Assembly (NCBI GenBank): GCA_049511115.1
Contig: JBEKYH010000229.1
Coordinates: 1-17,975, forward strand
Origin: JBEKYH01 sp049511115
Lineage (GTDB): Bacteria; Planctomycetota; Phycisphaerae; Tepidisphaerales; Tepidisphaeraceae
Length of the DNA: 17,975 bases
Direction of reading: 5' to 3'
Shown here: positions 1 through 6,010 of the stretch, in pieces
Layout: every line of letters begins with the position of its first letter
Numbering within the stretch: position 1 is the stretch's first letter
Position numbers and translations under genes: made by a program
The notes under the pieces: generated by a model
Database searches by the model: none
What the model was told of the DNA's origin: nothing
Seen by the model: only the letters and a program-made list of their open reading frames with translations

Positions 1-14
1 TCCTGGTTTCCCCT

Positions 15-1190
15 CTAATTCCTCACCCGCGACTGCAAATTATCCAGCACATTCATAAAATTAATATAGCTGTCATACGGGCTCTCATACGGGCTGAAAT
101 GCTTCTGGTCGTCGTCGTCAGCCCAGTGCTTGGTGGACATGTAGTAAAAATGATCGCTGCTGGTCAGCTTTCGCCAATCGGCAAGCAAATCCTCGTCGCC
201 GCGTTCCTTGAGGGGGTCTTCCAGCTTGTACAGTTCGTGCAGCGCGTTGGACTGCATGGCGTTGCCAAGCCAGGCGGAAAGGTCGCGCTCGTTTTCCGAC
301 CAGCTCACCAGATTCGGCACGTCGATCTCGCCGGCCGACGCGTACTGGTCAACGGCCTGGCTGGGCGTGAGGAAATTATTGTCGCGGTGATCCAGGATTC
401 GCGCCGGCAGATGGCGCAGGAATTCAAAGATGCCGGTGTCGGCCCACTGGTGCTCGCCGAAGGTTTCGTAATCCATGAACAAATTGCAGACAAAGCCGTT
501 GCCGTTGATCTGGTTGACCCACTGGGCGAATTTGTCGGCCGTCAGGGGATACTGCTCCCAGCTCTTGGCGCTGAAGCGCGAGGCAATGTCGTCGCTGAGG
601 CGGTAATTTTTCAGCAGCAGCTTGATCCGCGAGGCATGGGGCGGGGAATAAAGAAAGTTGGGGCTGCGCGCCCCCAGCAACCGGTCGGCTCCCTCGGCGA
701 GGATGCCGTCGTAGCCCATGTGGCTCACGAAATGGGCCAGATCGTTGTTGTAAATCAGTTCGGTGTTCCGAAAGACGCGCGGCTCCTGCTCGAACAAGCG
801 GCGGATCGTCGCCCGGTGCAATTCCACCTGCGAGCGGAATTCCTCGCGCGAATGCAGGAAGCTCAGCGAGTGGTAGTACGTCTCATCGAGAAATTCGACG
901 CACCCGGTCGCGGCCAGTTTCTGGAACGCCTCCAATACATCGGGCGCGTGGCGCTCAAATTGCTCCAGGGCCGTGCCGGTGATGGAGAAGGCCACGCGGA
1001 AGCGGCCTTCGTGCCGCTTGATCGTCTCCAGCAGCACCTTCCCCGCGGGCAGGTAACATCGCTGGCCGACCTTGCGGACGATCTCGACGTTTTTCACGTC
1101 GTCGAAATAATTGCGGTCGGTGTCAAAAACGCTGTATCGCCGCAGCCGGTAGGGCTGGTGCACTTGAAAATAGAAAACCACTGAAGCCAT
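15..1190 (-). CDS. Glycoside hydrolase family 57 (alpha-amylase-like) protein
   Basis: A 391-residue protein of the GH57 fold, the family of retaining alpha-glucan hydrolases and 4-alpha-glucanotransferases. The HQP motif of conserved region 1 is at residues 11-13. FRNTEL at 141-146 fits the nucleophile region, with Glu144 as candidate nucleophile. FMDYETFGEHQW at 238-249 fits the acid/base region, with Asp240 as candidate. No signal peptide is visible, so it is probably cytoplasmic and acts on glycogen or maltodextrin; the substrate is inferred from the family only. I chose the ATG at 1190 because the HQP motif lies about ten residues from the N-terminus in this family. A TTG at 1256 would add 22 residues of unlikely sequence and overlap the divergent gene. 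No strong Shine-Dalgarno precedes 1190. The gene ends at the left edge, so any downstream operon partner is outside the window. Confidence 0.88.
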   Translation of the reverse strand: MASVVFYFQVHQPYRLRRYSVFDTDRNYFDDVKNVEIVRKVGQRCYLPAGKVLLETIKRHEGRFRVAFSITGTALEQFERHAPDVLEAFQKLAATGCVEFLDETYYHSLSFLHSREEFRSQVELHRATIRRLFEQEPRVFRNTELIYNNDLAHFVSHMGYDGILAEGADRLLGARSPNFLYSPPHASRIKLLLKNYRLSDDIASRFSAKSWEQYPLTADKFAQWVNQINGNGFVCNLFMDYETFGEHQWADTGIFEFLRHLPARILDHRDNNFLTPSQAVDQYASAGEIDVPNLVSWSENERDLSAWLGNAMQSNALHELYKLEDPLKERGDEDLLADWRKLTSSDHFYYMSTKHWADDDDQKHFSPYESPYDSYINFMNVLDNLQSRVRN

Positions 1191-1202
1191 CGTCGCTGCA
1201 TT

Positions 1203-1215
1203 GTACGCGCCGTAC
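1203..1215. promoter_or_regulatory. Short dyad in the GH57/GNAT divergent gap
   Basis: GTACG-CGC-CGTAC is a 5-bp inverted repeat lying between the divergent starts at 1190 and 1256. A short dyad in a shared promoter region could be an operator, but at this length it may be chance. No convincing -35/-10 pair was found on either strand. Confidence 0.15.
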
Positions 1216-1255
1216 GGCGGCTGGCTACTGGAGAAATACTTGAACCCTCGGGACA

Positions 1256-1804
1256 ATGAAGTCCCATAACCCCATGCCCGATCGCACTGATATCCTCATC
1301 CGCCCCGCAAAAAAAGGCGACGGCCCACCGATACTGATCCTCCATCGCCGGGCCATCCACGAAACGGTGCAATCGCACTACAGCCAGGACATCTTAAACG
1401 CCTGGGGACCGCCCATCGCCTCCCCCACCAACCTGGCTCGCAAAGGCGACGATTTCGACGCGAAAGTCGAGCGAGGCCAGAGCCTCGTCGTAGTCGCCGA
1501 AATCCACGGCTCCATTGCCGGCTTCGGCGAAATCGCCCCGGCCGACTGCCATCTTGTCGCCGTCTACGTCGATCCCGATTTCCAGCGCCGCGGCGTCGGC
1601 AGCGCGATCCTCAAATATCTTGAACAAATCGCCACGGACCGATCCCTCCCGCATCTACAGATGTCCGCCTCCCTGCCGGCCATCCCCTTCTATCTCGCCC
1701 ACGGCTACCAGATCGTGGAAGAGGGCTTTCATTCGCTAGGCGCCGGCAAGCAGATGGCGTGCATGAAAATGTGCAAGCAATTGAGCGCGGTCGAAAACAA
1801 ATAG
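1256..1804 (+). CDS. GNAT family N-acetyltransferase
   Basis: A 182-residue single-domain GNAT enzyme, transferring an acyl group from acyl-CoA to an unidentified amine. The acetyl-CoA pyrophosphate loop is clear: a beta strand VAVYVDPDF followed by QRRGVGSAIL (residues 101-119), the Q/R-x-x-G-x-G/A signature. The C-terminal PAIPFYLAHGYQ (141-152) is the usual alpha4-beta7 segment of the family. Length is normal for the family. The first ATG is at 1256; a second at 1274 (MPDRTD) could equally be the start and neither has a good Shine-Dalgarno. It is divergent from the GH57 gene, with about 65 bp between the starts, and convergent with the small lipoprotein gene. The substrate cannot be told from the sequence. 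Confidence 0.85.
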   Translation: MKSHNPMPDRTDILIRPAKKGDGPPILILHRRAIHETVQSHYSQDILNAWGPPIASPTNLARKGDDFDAKVERGQSLVVVAEIHGSIAGFGEIAPADCHLVAVYVDPDFQRRGVGSAILKYLEQIATDRSLPHLQMSASLPAIPFYLAHGYQIVEEGFHSLGAGKQMACMKMCKQLSAVENK

Positions 1805-1854
1805 TAAGTCGACCCGCACCCATTCGCATAGCTGATTCGCGCCGTCCCATCCAT

Positions 1855-2049
1855 TCACGGCGTCTTCGTCTCTGTGTGAGTCGTATCATCCGTGCCAGTA
1901 ATCGGATTGTGCGTTGTGGTGGTTTCCTCGTGCGTATTCCCGCCGAACAACCCCGGCTTATCCGTCTCGGTATGCGATGTCTCACAACCCAGACTCGTGA
2001 AACCGAGGCAAACCACCGCCGCGACTGCTAAGAATCGTAAAGATTTCAT
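1855..2049 (-). CDS. Small hypothetical lipoprotein
   Basis: A 64-residue predicted lipoprotein. The start MKSLRFLAVAAVVCL is followed by a lipobox ending SLGC, so the acylated mature form would begin at that Cys. The remainder is hydrophilic and Thr/His/Glu-rich, with runs such as THEETTTTHNP and TTHTETKTP, and has no recognisable domain. The ATG at 2049 is supported by a strong Shine-Dalgarno (AGGAGAGG) and by the signal peptide. An upstream in-frame start at 2097 would bury the signal sequence and is unlikely. It sits alone between the GNAT gene (convergent) and hom, with a 9-bp dyad upstream. Function unknown; envelope-attached by inference. Confidence 0.75.
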   Translation of the reverse strand: MKSLRFLAVAAVVCLGFTSLGCETSHTETDKPGLFGGNTHEETTTTHNPITGTDDTTHTETKTP

Positions 2050-2052
2050 TGG

Positions 2053-2060
2053 CCTCTCCT
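2053..2060 (-). promoter_or_regulatory. Ribosome binding site of the small lipoprotein
   Basis: AGGAGAGG on the minus strand lies three bases (CCA) before the ATG at 2049, with its AGGA core seven bases away. It is the best Shine-Dalgarno in the window and decides the start against the upstream in-frame codon. Confidence 0.7.
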
Positions 2061-2083
2061 GAAAAAGGTTTTCTCTGGGGACC

Positions 2084-2109
2084 AGTGATTGATCCAATGT
2101 TCAATCACT
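2084..2109. promoter_or_regulatory. Perfect 9-bp dyad upstream of the lipoprotein gene
   Basis: AGTGATTGA, eight bases (TCCAATGT), then TCAATCACT: a perfect 9-bp inverted repeat about 35 bp upstream of the lipoprotein ATG. It could be an operator for a dimeric repressor or a stem-loop at the 5' end of the mRNA. No U-tract follows it, so it is not a terminator. Confidence 0.4.
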
Positions 2110-2190
2110 CTGATCCACGTAGATAACCATAGTTCGTCCGGCAGAAGCCTGGAATCAGCCGTGGCACGAGTCCAGCATGGGGGTATTCCT

Positions 2191-2292
2191 GATGTGAGCG
2201 CAGAGGAGCGCGAGAGTCATTACCGCGCAGAACCGTGCGTCGCAGATTCCGCTTCGCCCCTCTTCTCGGCGTCTTTGCGTCTCGGCGTTCAT
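2191..2292. repeat. Diverged copy of the dispersed palindromic element
   Basis: Read on the minus strand from 2292, this begins ATGAACGCCGAGACGCAAAG, matching the arm of the two elements at 5818 and 7441. The other end (GTGAGCGCAGAGGAGCGCG on plus, from 2194) is a weaker inverted version of the same arm. The interior is different, so this is an older or related family member. It lies 20 bp downstream of the hom stop codon. Confidence 0.55.
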
Positions 2293-2311
2293 TCCTCCCC
2301 CCCCGCGCCGC

Positions 2312-3628
2312 CTACGCCCCCGCGAATTCCTTCGGCGCATCAATAATCCTCAGGCACACCGCCGGCGGCCGCAGCGGCTTGAGCCGGTTGATCTCCGCCA
2401 GCGCGCTCTGCAAATCCCCCTCCAGCGCCAGGTGCGTCGTAATCACAATCGGCACAAACGGCCCCGCTCCCGTCTCGCGCTGCAGGACGGCCGACAGGCT
2501 GATCTTGTGCTGCCCAAGAATCCGCGTCACCTGCGCCAATACGCCCGGTGCGTCCTTGGCCATCAGCCGCAGATAATAGCGCGACTTCAATTCCGCAAAG
2601 GGCAAGATTTTCACGGCCCGTTTGCCGGCGGAGAGCAGATTCAATTGCTTAAACGCCAGGGGAGCCAGCCCCATCCCGATCTGCACTAGATCGGAGACCA
2701 CCGCGCTGGCCGTCGGCATGCGGCCCGCGCCGCGCCCGTAATAAAGCGAATGCCCCAGGGCGCTGGCGTACACGCTCACCGCATTGAAACTCCCGCCGAC
2801 TTCCGCCAGCAGATCATTCTTATGCACCAGCGTCGGATGCACGCGCAGGGAAACCGTCTCCTTGCCTTCGCGCGCCGCAATCGCCAGCAGTTTAATGACG
2901 TACCCCAGCTCACCCGCAAATTTCAGGTCGGCCTCATCCAGTGAATCGATCCCCTGCACCTGGATATCCGCCTCGCCAAACCGCGAATCAAACGCCAGCC
3001 CCGCCAGCAGGGACAATTTTTGCGCCGCGTCGCGGCCGCTCACATCCAGAGTCGGGTCGGCTTCGGCAAATCCCGCCTTCTGCGCCTCGGCCAGTGCCGC
3101 CGCATAACTGACCCCCTGGCGGGTCATCTGGGTGAGGATGAAATTGCACGTGCCATTGACGATCCCCACCAGCGCCTCGATGCGATTGGCCACCAGCCCA
3201 TGCACCAGCGCCGCGATGATGGGAATGCCGCCGGCGCAGCTTGCCTCGAAGGAAATGCAGGTGTTGTTCTTCCTGGCCAGCGCAAACAGCTCCGCCCCGC
3301 GCTGCGAAAGCAGGCTTTTATTAGCCGTCACAACCGGCTTACCCAGCCGCAGGGCGCGCTCCATCAATTCGCCGGCAATCCCCACACCGCCGATGAGCTC
3401 GATCACCACTTCCGTGCGCGGATCATCAATCGCCGCCGCCGCGTCGGCAATATAAGGAAGCCCCGGCACATTCTGCTTGGCCGGATCGCGCTCGGCGACA
3501 TGGATCAGTTCAAAGTCAAGTCCCGTGCGCTGGCGCAGGAGTTTTCGCTGTGAAGTGAGTACCGCCGCGACCCCGCCGCCCACGATGCCATGACCGAGCA
3601 GCGCGACGCCGATTTTTCTTTCCGCCAT
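2312..3628 (-). CDS. hom: Homoserine dehydrogenase
   Basis: A 438-residue homoserine dehydrogenase, reducing aspartate semialdehyde to homoserine with NAD(P)H on the route to threonine and methionine. The Rossmann dinucleotide loop LGHGIVGGGV is at residues 11-20, and the NGTCNFIL segment at 158-165. The family signature GFAEADPTLDVSGRDAAQK at 186-204 contains the catalytic Asp/Lys. A C-terminal ACT domain (about 351-430) begins YYLRLMAKDAPGVLAQVTRIL and would give allosteric feedback, typically by threonine. The length matches monofunctional ACT-containing enzymes, with no aspartokinase fusion. The ATG at 3628 has a weak AAGGG Shine-Dalgarno supplied by a short repeat. The gamma-carbonic-anhydrase gene upstream is on the same strand and its frame overlaps this start, so the two are probably cotranscribed. 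Confidence 0.96.
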   Translation of the reverse strand: MAERKIGVALLGHGIVGGGVAAVLTSQRKLLRQRTGLDFELIHVAERDPAKQNVPGLPYIADAAAAIDDPRTEVVIELIGGVGIAGELMERALRLGKPVVTANKSLLSQRGAELFALARKNNTCISFEASCAGGIPIIAALVHGLVANRIEALVGIVNGTCNFILTQMTRQGVSYAAALAEAQKAGFAEADPTLDVSGRDAAQKLSLLAGLAFDSRFGEADIQVQGIDSLDEADLKFAGELGYVIKLLAIAAREGKETVSLRVHPTLVHKNDLLAEVGGSFNAVSVYASALGHSLYYGRGAGRMPTASAVVSDLVQIGMGLAPLAFKQLNLLSAGKRAVKILPFAELKSRYYLRLMAKDAPGVLAQVTRILGQHKISLSAVLQRETGAGPFVPIVITTHLALEGDLQSALAEINRLKPLRPPAVCLRIIDAPKEFAGA

Positions 3629-4160
3629 GATGAAACCCTTGAACTCTTAAACCCCTTAAACCCTTAAGCCGTCGCCCTCGCCTTACCTCACCGACTTCCA
3701 GATAATGCCCCGTGAGCCACTTCATATATTCCAGCTCTTCCGCCTTCACCGGCCGCACGATCTTGCCCGGCACGCCCATCACCACCATCCGGTCCGGCAC
3801 CACCAAATCCGGCGGCACGACCGCCCCGGCCGCGATGAGGCATTCATTTCCAACCACGGCCCGGCTCAGCACCGTCGCGTGCATGCCGATGAGCGAGCCA
3901 TTGCCGACGGAGCGACCATGCACAATCGCCCCATGGCCGATGACCACGTCGTCGCCAATCGAATTCGGCACGCCCGTATCGCAGTGCACGACCGCATTGT
4001 CCTGCACATTGGTGCGCCGCCCGATTGTGATCGGTGCGACATCGCCGCGGATGACCGTGCCAAACCACACGCTCGCCTGCTCGGCCAACGTCACATCGCC
4101 GGTGATGGTGCAATTCCAAGCCGCATACCATTTCCCAGCCGTTTGTGTGATGAGTTCCAT
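3516..4160 (-). CDS. Gamma-carbonic-anhydrase family hexapeptide-repeat protein
   Basis: A left-handed beta-helix protein of the gamma-carbonic anhydrase/YrdA-like family, with repeated hexapeptides through residues 18-135. The three zinc-ligand histidines are in the expected places: His59 (NAVVHCD), His76 and His81 (IGHGAIVHG). A further His94 (IGMHATV) replaces a Gly common in the family. The active site looks complete for metal binding, but activity on CO2 is not proven by this, as many family members are inactive. The oddity is the C-terminus. Family proteins end near residue 160 (here about GHYLEVGEV), yet this frame continues through an Arg/Gly-rich tail (160-177) encoded by a short repeat, then 37 residues overlapping hom in another frame. 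The stop at 3516 is what the sequence gives; the natural end may have been lost. Start ATG 4160. Confidence 0.85.
   Translation of the reverse strand: MELITQTAGKWYAAWNCTITGDVTLAEQASVWFGTVIRGDVAPITIGRRTNVQDNAVVHCDTGVPNSIGDDVVIGHGAIVHGRSVGNGSLIGMHATVLSRAVVGNECLIAAGAVVPPDLVVPDRMVVMGVPGKIVRPVKAEELEYMKWLTGHYLEVGEVRRGRRLKGLRGLRVQGFHHGGKKNRRRAARSWHRGRRGRGGTHFTAKTPAPAHGT
3634..3668. repeat. Imperfect short tandem repeat between the gamma-CA domain and hom
   Basis: On the minus strand about four units resembling TTTAAGGG follow each other, including TTAAGGG, TTTAAGGGG, TTTAAGAG and TTCAAGGG. This AT-rich run differs in composition from the surrounding genes. It encodes the odd KGLRGLRVQG tail of the carbonic-anhydrase frame and provides the AAGGG in front of the hom ATG. 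Confidence 0.5.
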
Positions 4161-4169
4161 TGGACCGGC

Positions 4170-4198
4170 AAGCTACGCCAACCGGCGGCAATTGCCAA
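4170..4198 (-). promoter_or_regulatory. Possible sigma70-type promoter for gamma-CA and hom
   Basis: On the minus strand TTGGCA (4198-4193), a 17-base spacer, then TAGCTT (4175-4170). The -35 is good (5 of 6) and the -10 weak (3 of 6). The predicted start would be only a few bases before the ATG at 4160, giving a nearly leaderless mRNA, which fits the lack of a Shine-Dalgarno there. Confidence 0.3.
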
Positions 4199-4223
4199 GG
4201 GAGCTTGCGTTGTTGCAGAAGTT

Positions 4224-5669
4224 TCAGGCCGGCGGCGCAACCGGCCGGGTCGTCGGCGCGCCGCCCATGATGATGGGCGGGCCGTTCTGGACCTTCAGGT
4301 TGAGGCCCGATGTATCAATGTCAACGGCGTGGGAAATTCGCAGCCCGCGCTGGGCGGAGAAGTTGCAATCCTGAAAATGAACGTCGCTGATCGGGCCGCC
4401 GTCGACGCCGGCCATCGTGCCGCCGCTGCGGGCGACTCCGCTGAAACGGATCAGGTGAATATCCCGGCAGATCGTTAAATTCGGGACGGCCGGCAGGCGC
4501 TGGAGGCGCAGGTCCCATGCGAGTTCAAAATCGACGGCTTCGCTGGGATTCTTCAGGACAATGTCACGGTAGACAATATCCTCGACAATGCCGCCGCGGC
4601 TGGGCTGCGATTTGATGCGGGCGGCGTGGTTGGTGTTGGTGAACGTGCAATTCTCGACCAGCACATGCCGCACGGATCCGGTGACCTCCGATCCCATGGC
4701 GATCCCGTCGCCCAGGCGGATGTCGCAATCGTGAATCCAGACATTTTCGGTGGGCCGATTCACGCGGCGGCCGTCGTTGTCCTTGCCGCTTTTGAGGGTG
4801 ATGTCGTCATCGTTGCAGGAGATCGTGCAATGGGAGATTTCGATGTTGCTGCACGAATCAATGTCCATCCCGTCGGAACTCGGCGTTCGCGCCACGGAAT
4901 CAATATTAAGGTTCTCGACTTTGACATTCTGGCAATAAAGCAGATGCAGGCACCAGATGGCCTGCTTCTGAAGATGCAGTCCGGAGATTTCGACGTCCTG
5001 GCAATTCTTAAAGCAGATCAGCCGCGGCCGGCCAACCTGCTGGAAGACGAATCCATCGGCCATGCGAATGGAACCCGAAGGCCCGGACGTGGGCCGGGTG
5101 GCGCCGCCGGCGAATCCTCGCCCACCGCCGCCAAAACCACCCCCTGGCCCACCTCGCCCGCCGCGCGCTCCTGGCTGCGTCGCCGCCCCACCACGACCAC
5201 CCGCACCTGCGCCAAATCGACCGCGCCCGCCACCCCACGCGTCGCCGGAGCCGTCGATCATTCCTTCGCCGCTCATGCTGATATGGCTTGAACCGTCGAA
5301 GTTGACCAAGGCGGACGTGTGCATCCCCTCCACGCCCTCCCAGCGCGTGCTGACCAGCGGATAATCCGCCTGATTCGTGGTCCCCTTGATGACGCCGTCC
5401 TTTTGAATGAGAAGGCTCACACCCGGCTTGAAGAAAATCGCGCCGGTGAGGTAAGTGCCCGCGGGAACAACCAGCGTTCCGCCGCCGGACGCGGCGATGT
5501 TGTCGATCGCCCCCTGGATGGCGCGTGTGTTGACGGTCTTGCCGTCGCCGATCGCACCGTAATTGCTCAGCAGATATTGCGGCGATGATGGCTGAGTCGT
5601 CGCGCAGCCGGCCATGGAGAAGGCGATGAGAAGAATGCCCACCAGGCAACTGTAAGATCGATGAATCAT
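4224..5669 (-). CDS. Lipoprotein of GH28 polygalacturonase / pectate-lyase-like beta-helix fold
   Basis: A 481-residue secreted beta-helix protein. A signal peptide with lipobox MAGC puts the lipidated Cys at residue 22. Residues 37-110 match the N-terminal part of the pectate-lyase superfamily (YGAIGDGKTVNTRAIQGAID, then GGGTLVVPAGTY). The GH28 motifs are recognisable: SSDGMDID (264-271, for NTD), CNDDDITLKSG (285-295, with the paired Asp), LGDGIAMGSE (319-328) and ARIKSQ (350-355). The usual GHG is GDG here, so the conserved His is replaced by Asp. Residues 146-200 are a Gly/Arg/Ala-rich low-complexity insert interrupting the helix. The ATG at 5669 is preferred over a GTG at 5717 because it places the signal peptide at the N-terminus. 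Probable role: exo-acting hydrolysis of pectin-type polysaccharide at the cell surface. Specificity is uncertain. Confidence 0.85.
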   Translation of the reverse strand: MIHRSYSCLVGILLIAFSMAGCATTQPSSPQYLLSNYGAIGDGKTVNTRAIQGAIDNIAASGGGTLVVPAGTYLTGAIFFKPGVSLLIQKDGVIKGTTNQADYPLVSTRWEGVEGMHTSALVNFDGSSHISMSGEGMIDGSGDAWGGGRGRFGAGAGGRGGAATQPGARGGRGGPGGGFGGGGRGFAGGATRPTSGPSGSIRMADGFVFQQVGRPRLICFKNCQDVEISGLHLQKQAIWCLHLLYCQNVKVENLNIDSVARTPSSDGMDIDSCSNIEISHCTISCNDDDITLKSGKDNDGRRVNRPTENVWIHDCDIRLGDGIAMGSEVTGSVRHVLVENCTFTNTNHAARIKSQPSRGGIVEDIVYRDIVLKNPSEAVDFELAWDLRLQRLPAVPNLTICRDIHLIRFSGVARSGGTMAGVDGGPISDVHFQDCNFSAQRGLRISHAVDIDTSGLNLKVQNGPPIIMGGAPTTRPVAPPA

Positions 5670-5817
5670 GGGGCGGCCTCGTTTTGCGGATAAGCGAGAT
5701 ATCCTCGTACAAAACACATTACAAATTCGCGGCGACGGCGTTGAGAAACTTTCGCTTGTGGGGACGTAACCATTGGAAGCTTGGCGAGCCGGGCCACTTC
5801 GGTCCGCAGGGGGAAAA

Positions 5818-5920
5818 ATGAACGCTGAGGCGCGGAGCTGAGGTAGGAAAGACGAGAAATCAAATCAAAATGAATTCCTCCGCATTTTCTTCCTCAGCCC
5901 CTCCGCGCCTCAGCGTTCAT
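5818..5920 (+). repeat. Palindromic dispersed element, copy 1
   Basis: The left arm (5818-5843) begins ATGAACGCTGAGGCGCGGAG. The right arm (5892-5920) is its exact reverse complement apart from a 3-base gap. The interior carries TAGGAAAGACGAG and then GAATTCCTCCGCATTTTCTT. The same arms and interior recur in inverse orientation at 7441-7556. It lies in the gap between the divergent GH28 and methyltransferase genes. Short ORFs reading NAETQRRRE-like from such repeats are a familiar annotation artefact. No protein is encoded. Confidence 0.85.
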
Positions 5921-5998
5921 CTCGTCTTTTGCATTTCATAGAACATTGCACCGACGCGAATTGTTTTGCGATCGCCGCCAAACCCGTATTATGCATTC

Positions 5999-6003
5999 GG
6001 GAG
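5999..6003 (+). promoter_or_regulatory. Ribosome binding site setting the methyltransferase start
   Basis: GGGAG ends seven bases before a GTG at 6011, which gives VETSQRGVTYDEVPY as the N-terminus. A TTG at 5966 and a GTG at 6005 are also in frame but have no correctly spaced site. Confidence 0.5.
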
Positions 6004-6010
6004 CGTGATC

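Noticed and set aside
99..1184. A 361-codon open frame on the plus strand
   Set aside because: Antisense to the GH57 gene, which has conserved catalytic motifs. The frame has no recognisable domain.
2155..2343. A 62-codon minus frame containing MNAETQRRREEG
   Set aside because: This is the translation of a dispersed repeat; such peptides are a known artefact, not a gene.
5691..5728. Promoter TTGTAA-N17-TATCTC upstream of the GH28 gene
   Set aside because: Only 4 of 6 and 3 of 6 consensus matches, no better than chance in this AT-rich gap.
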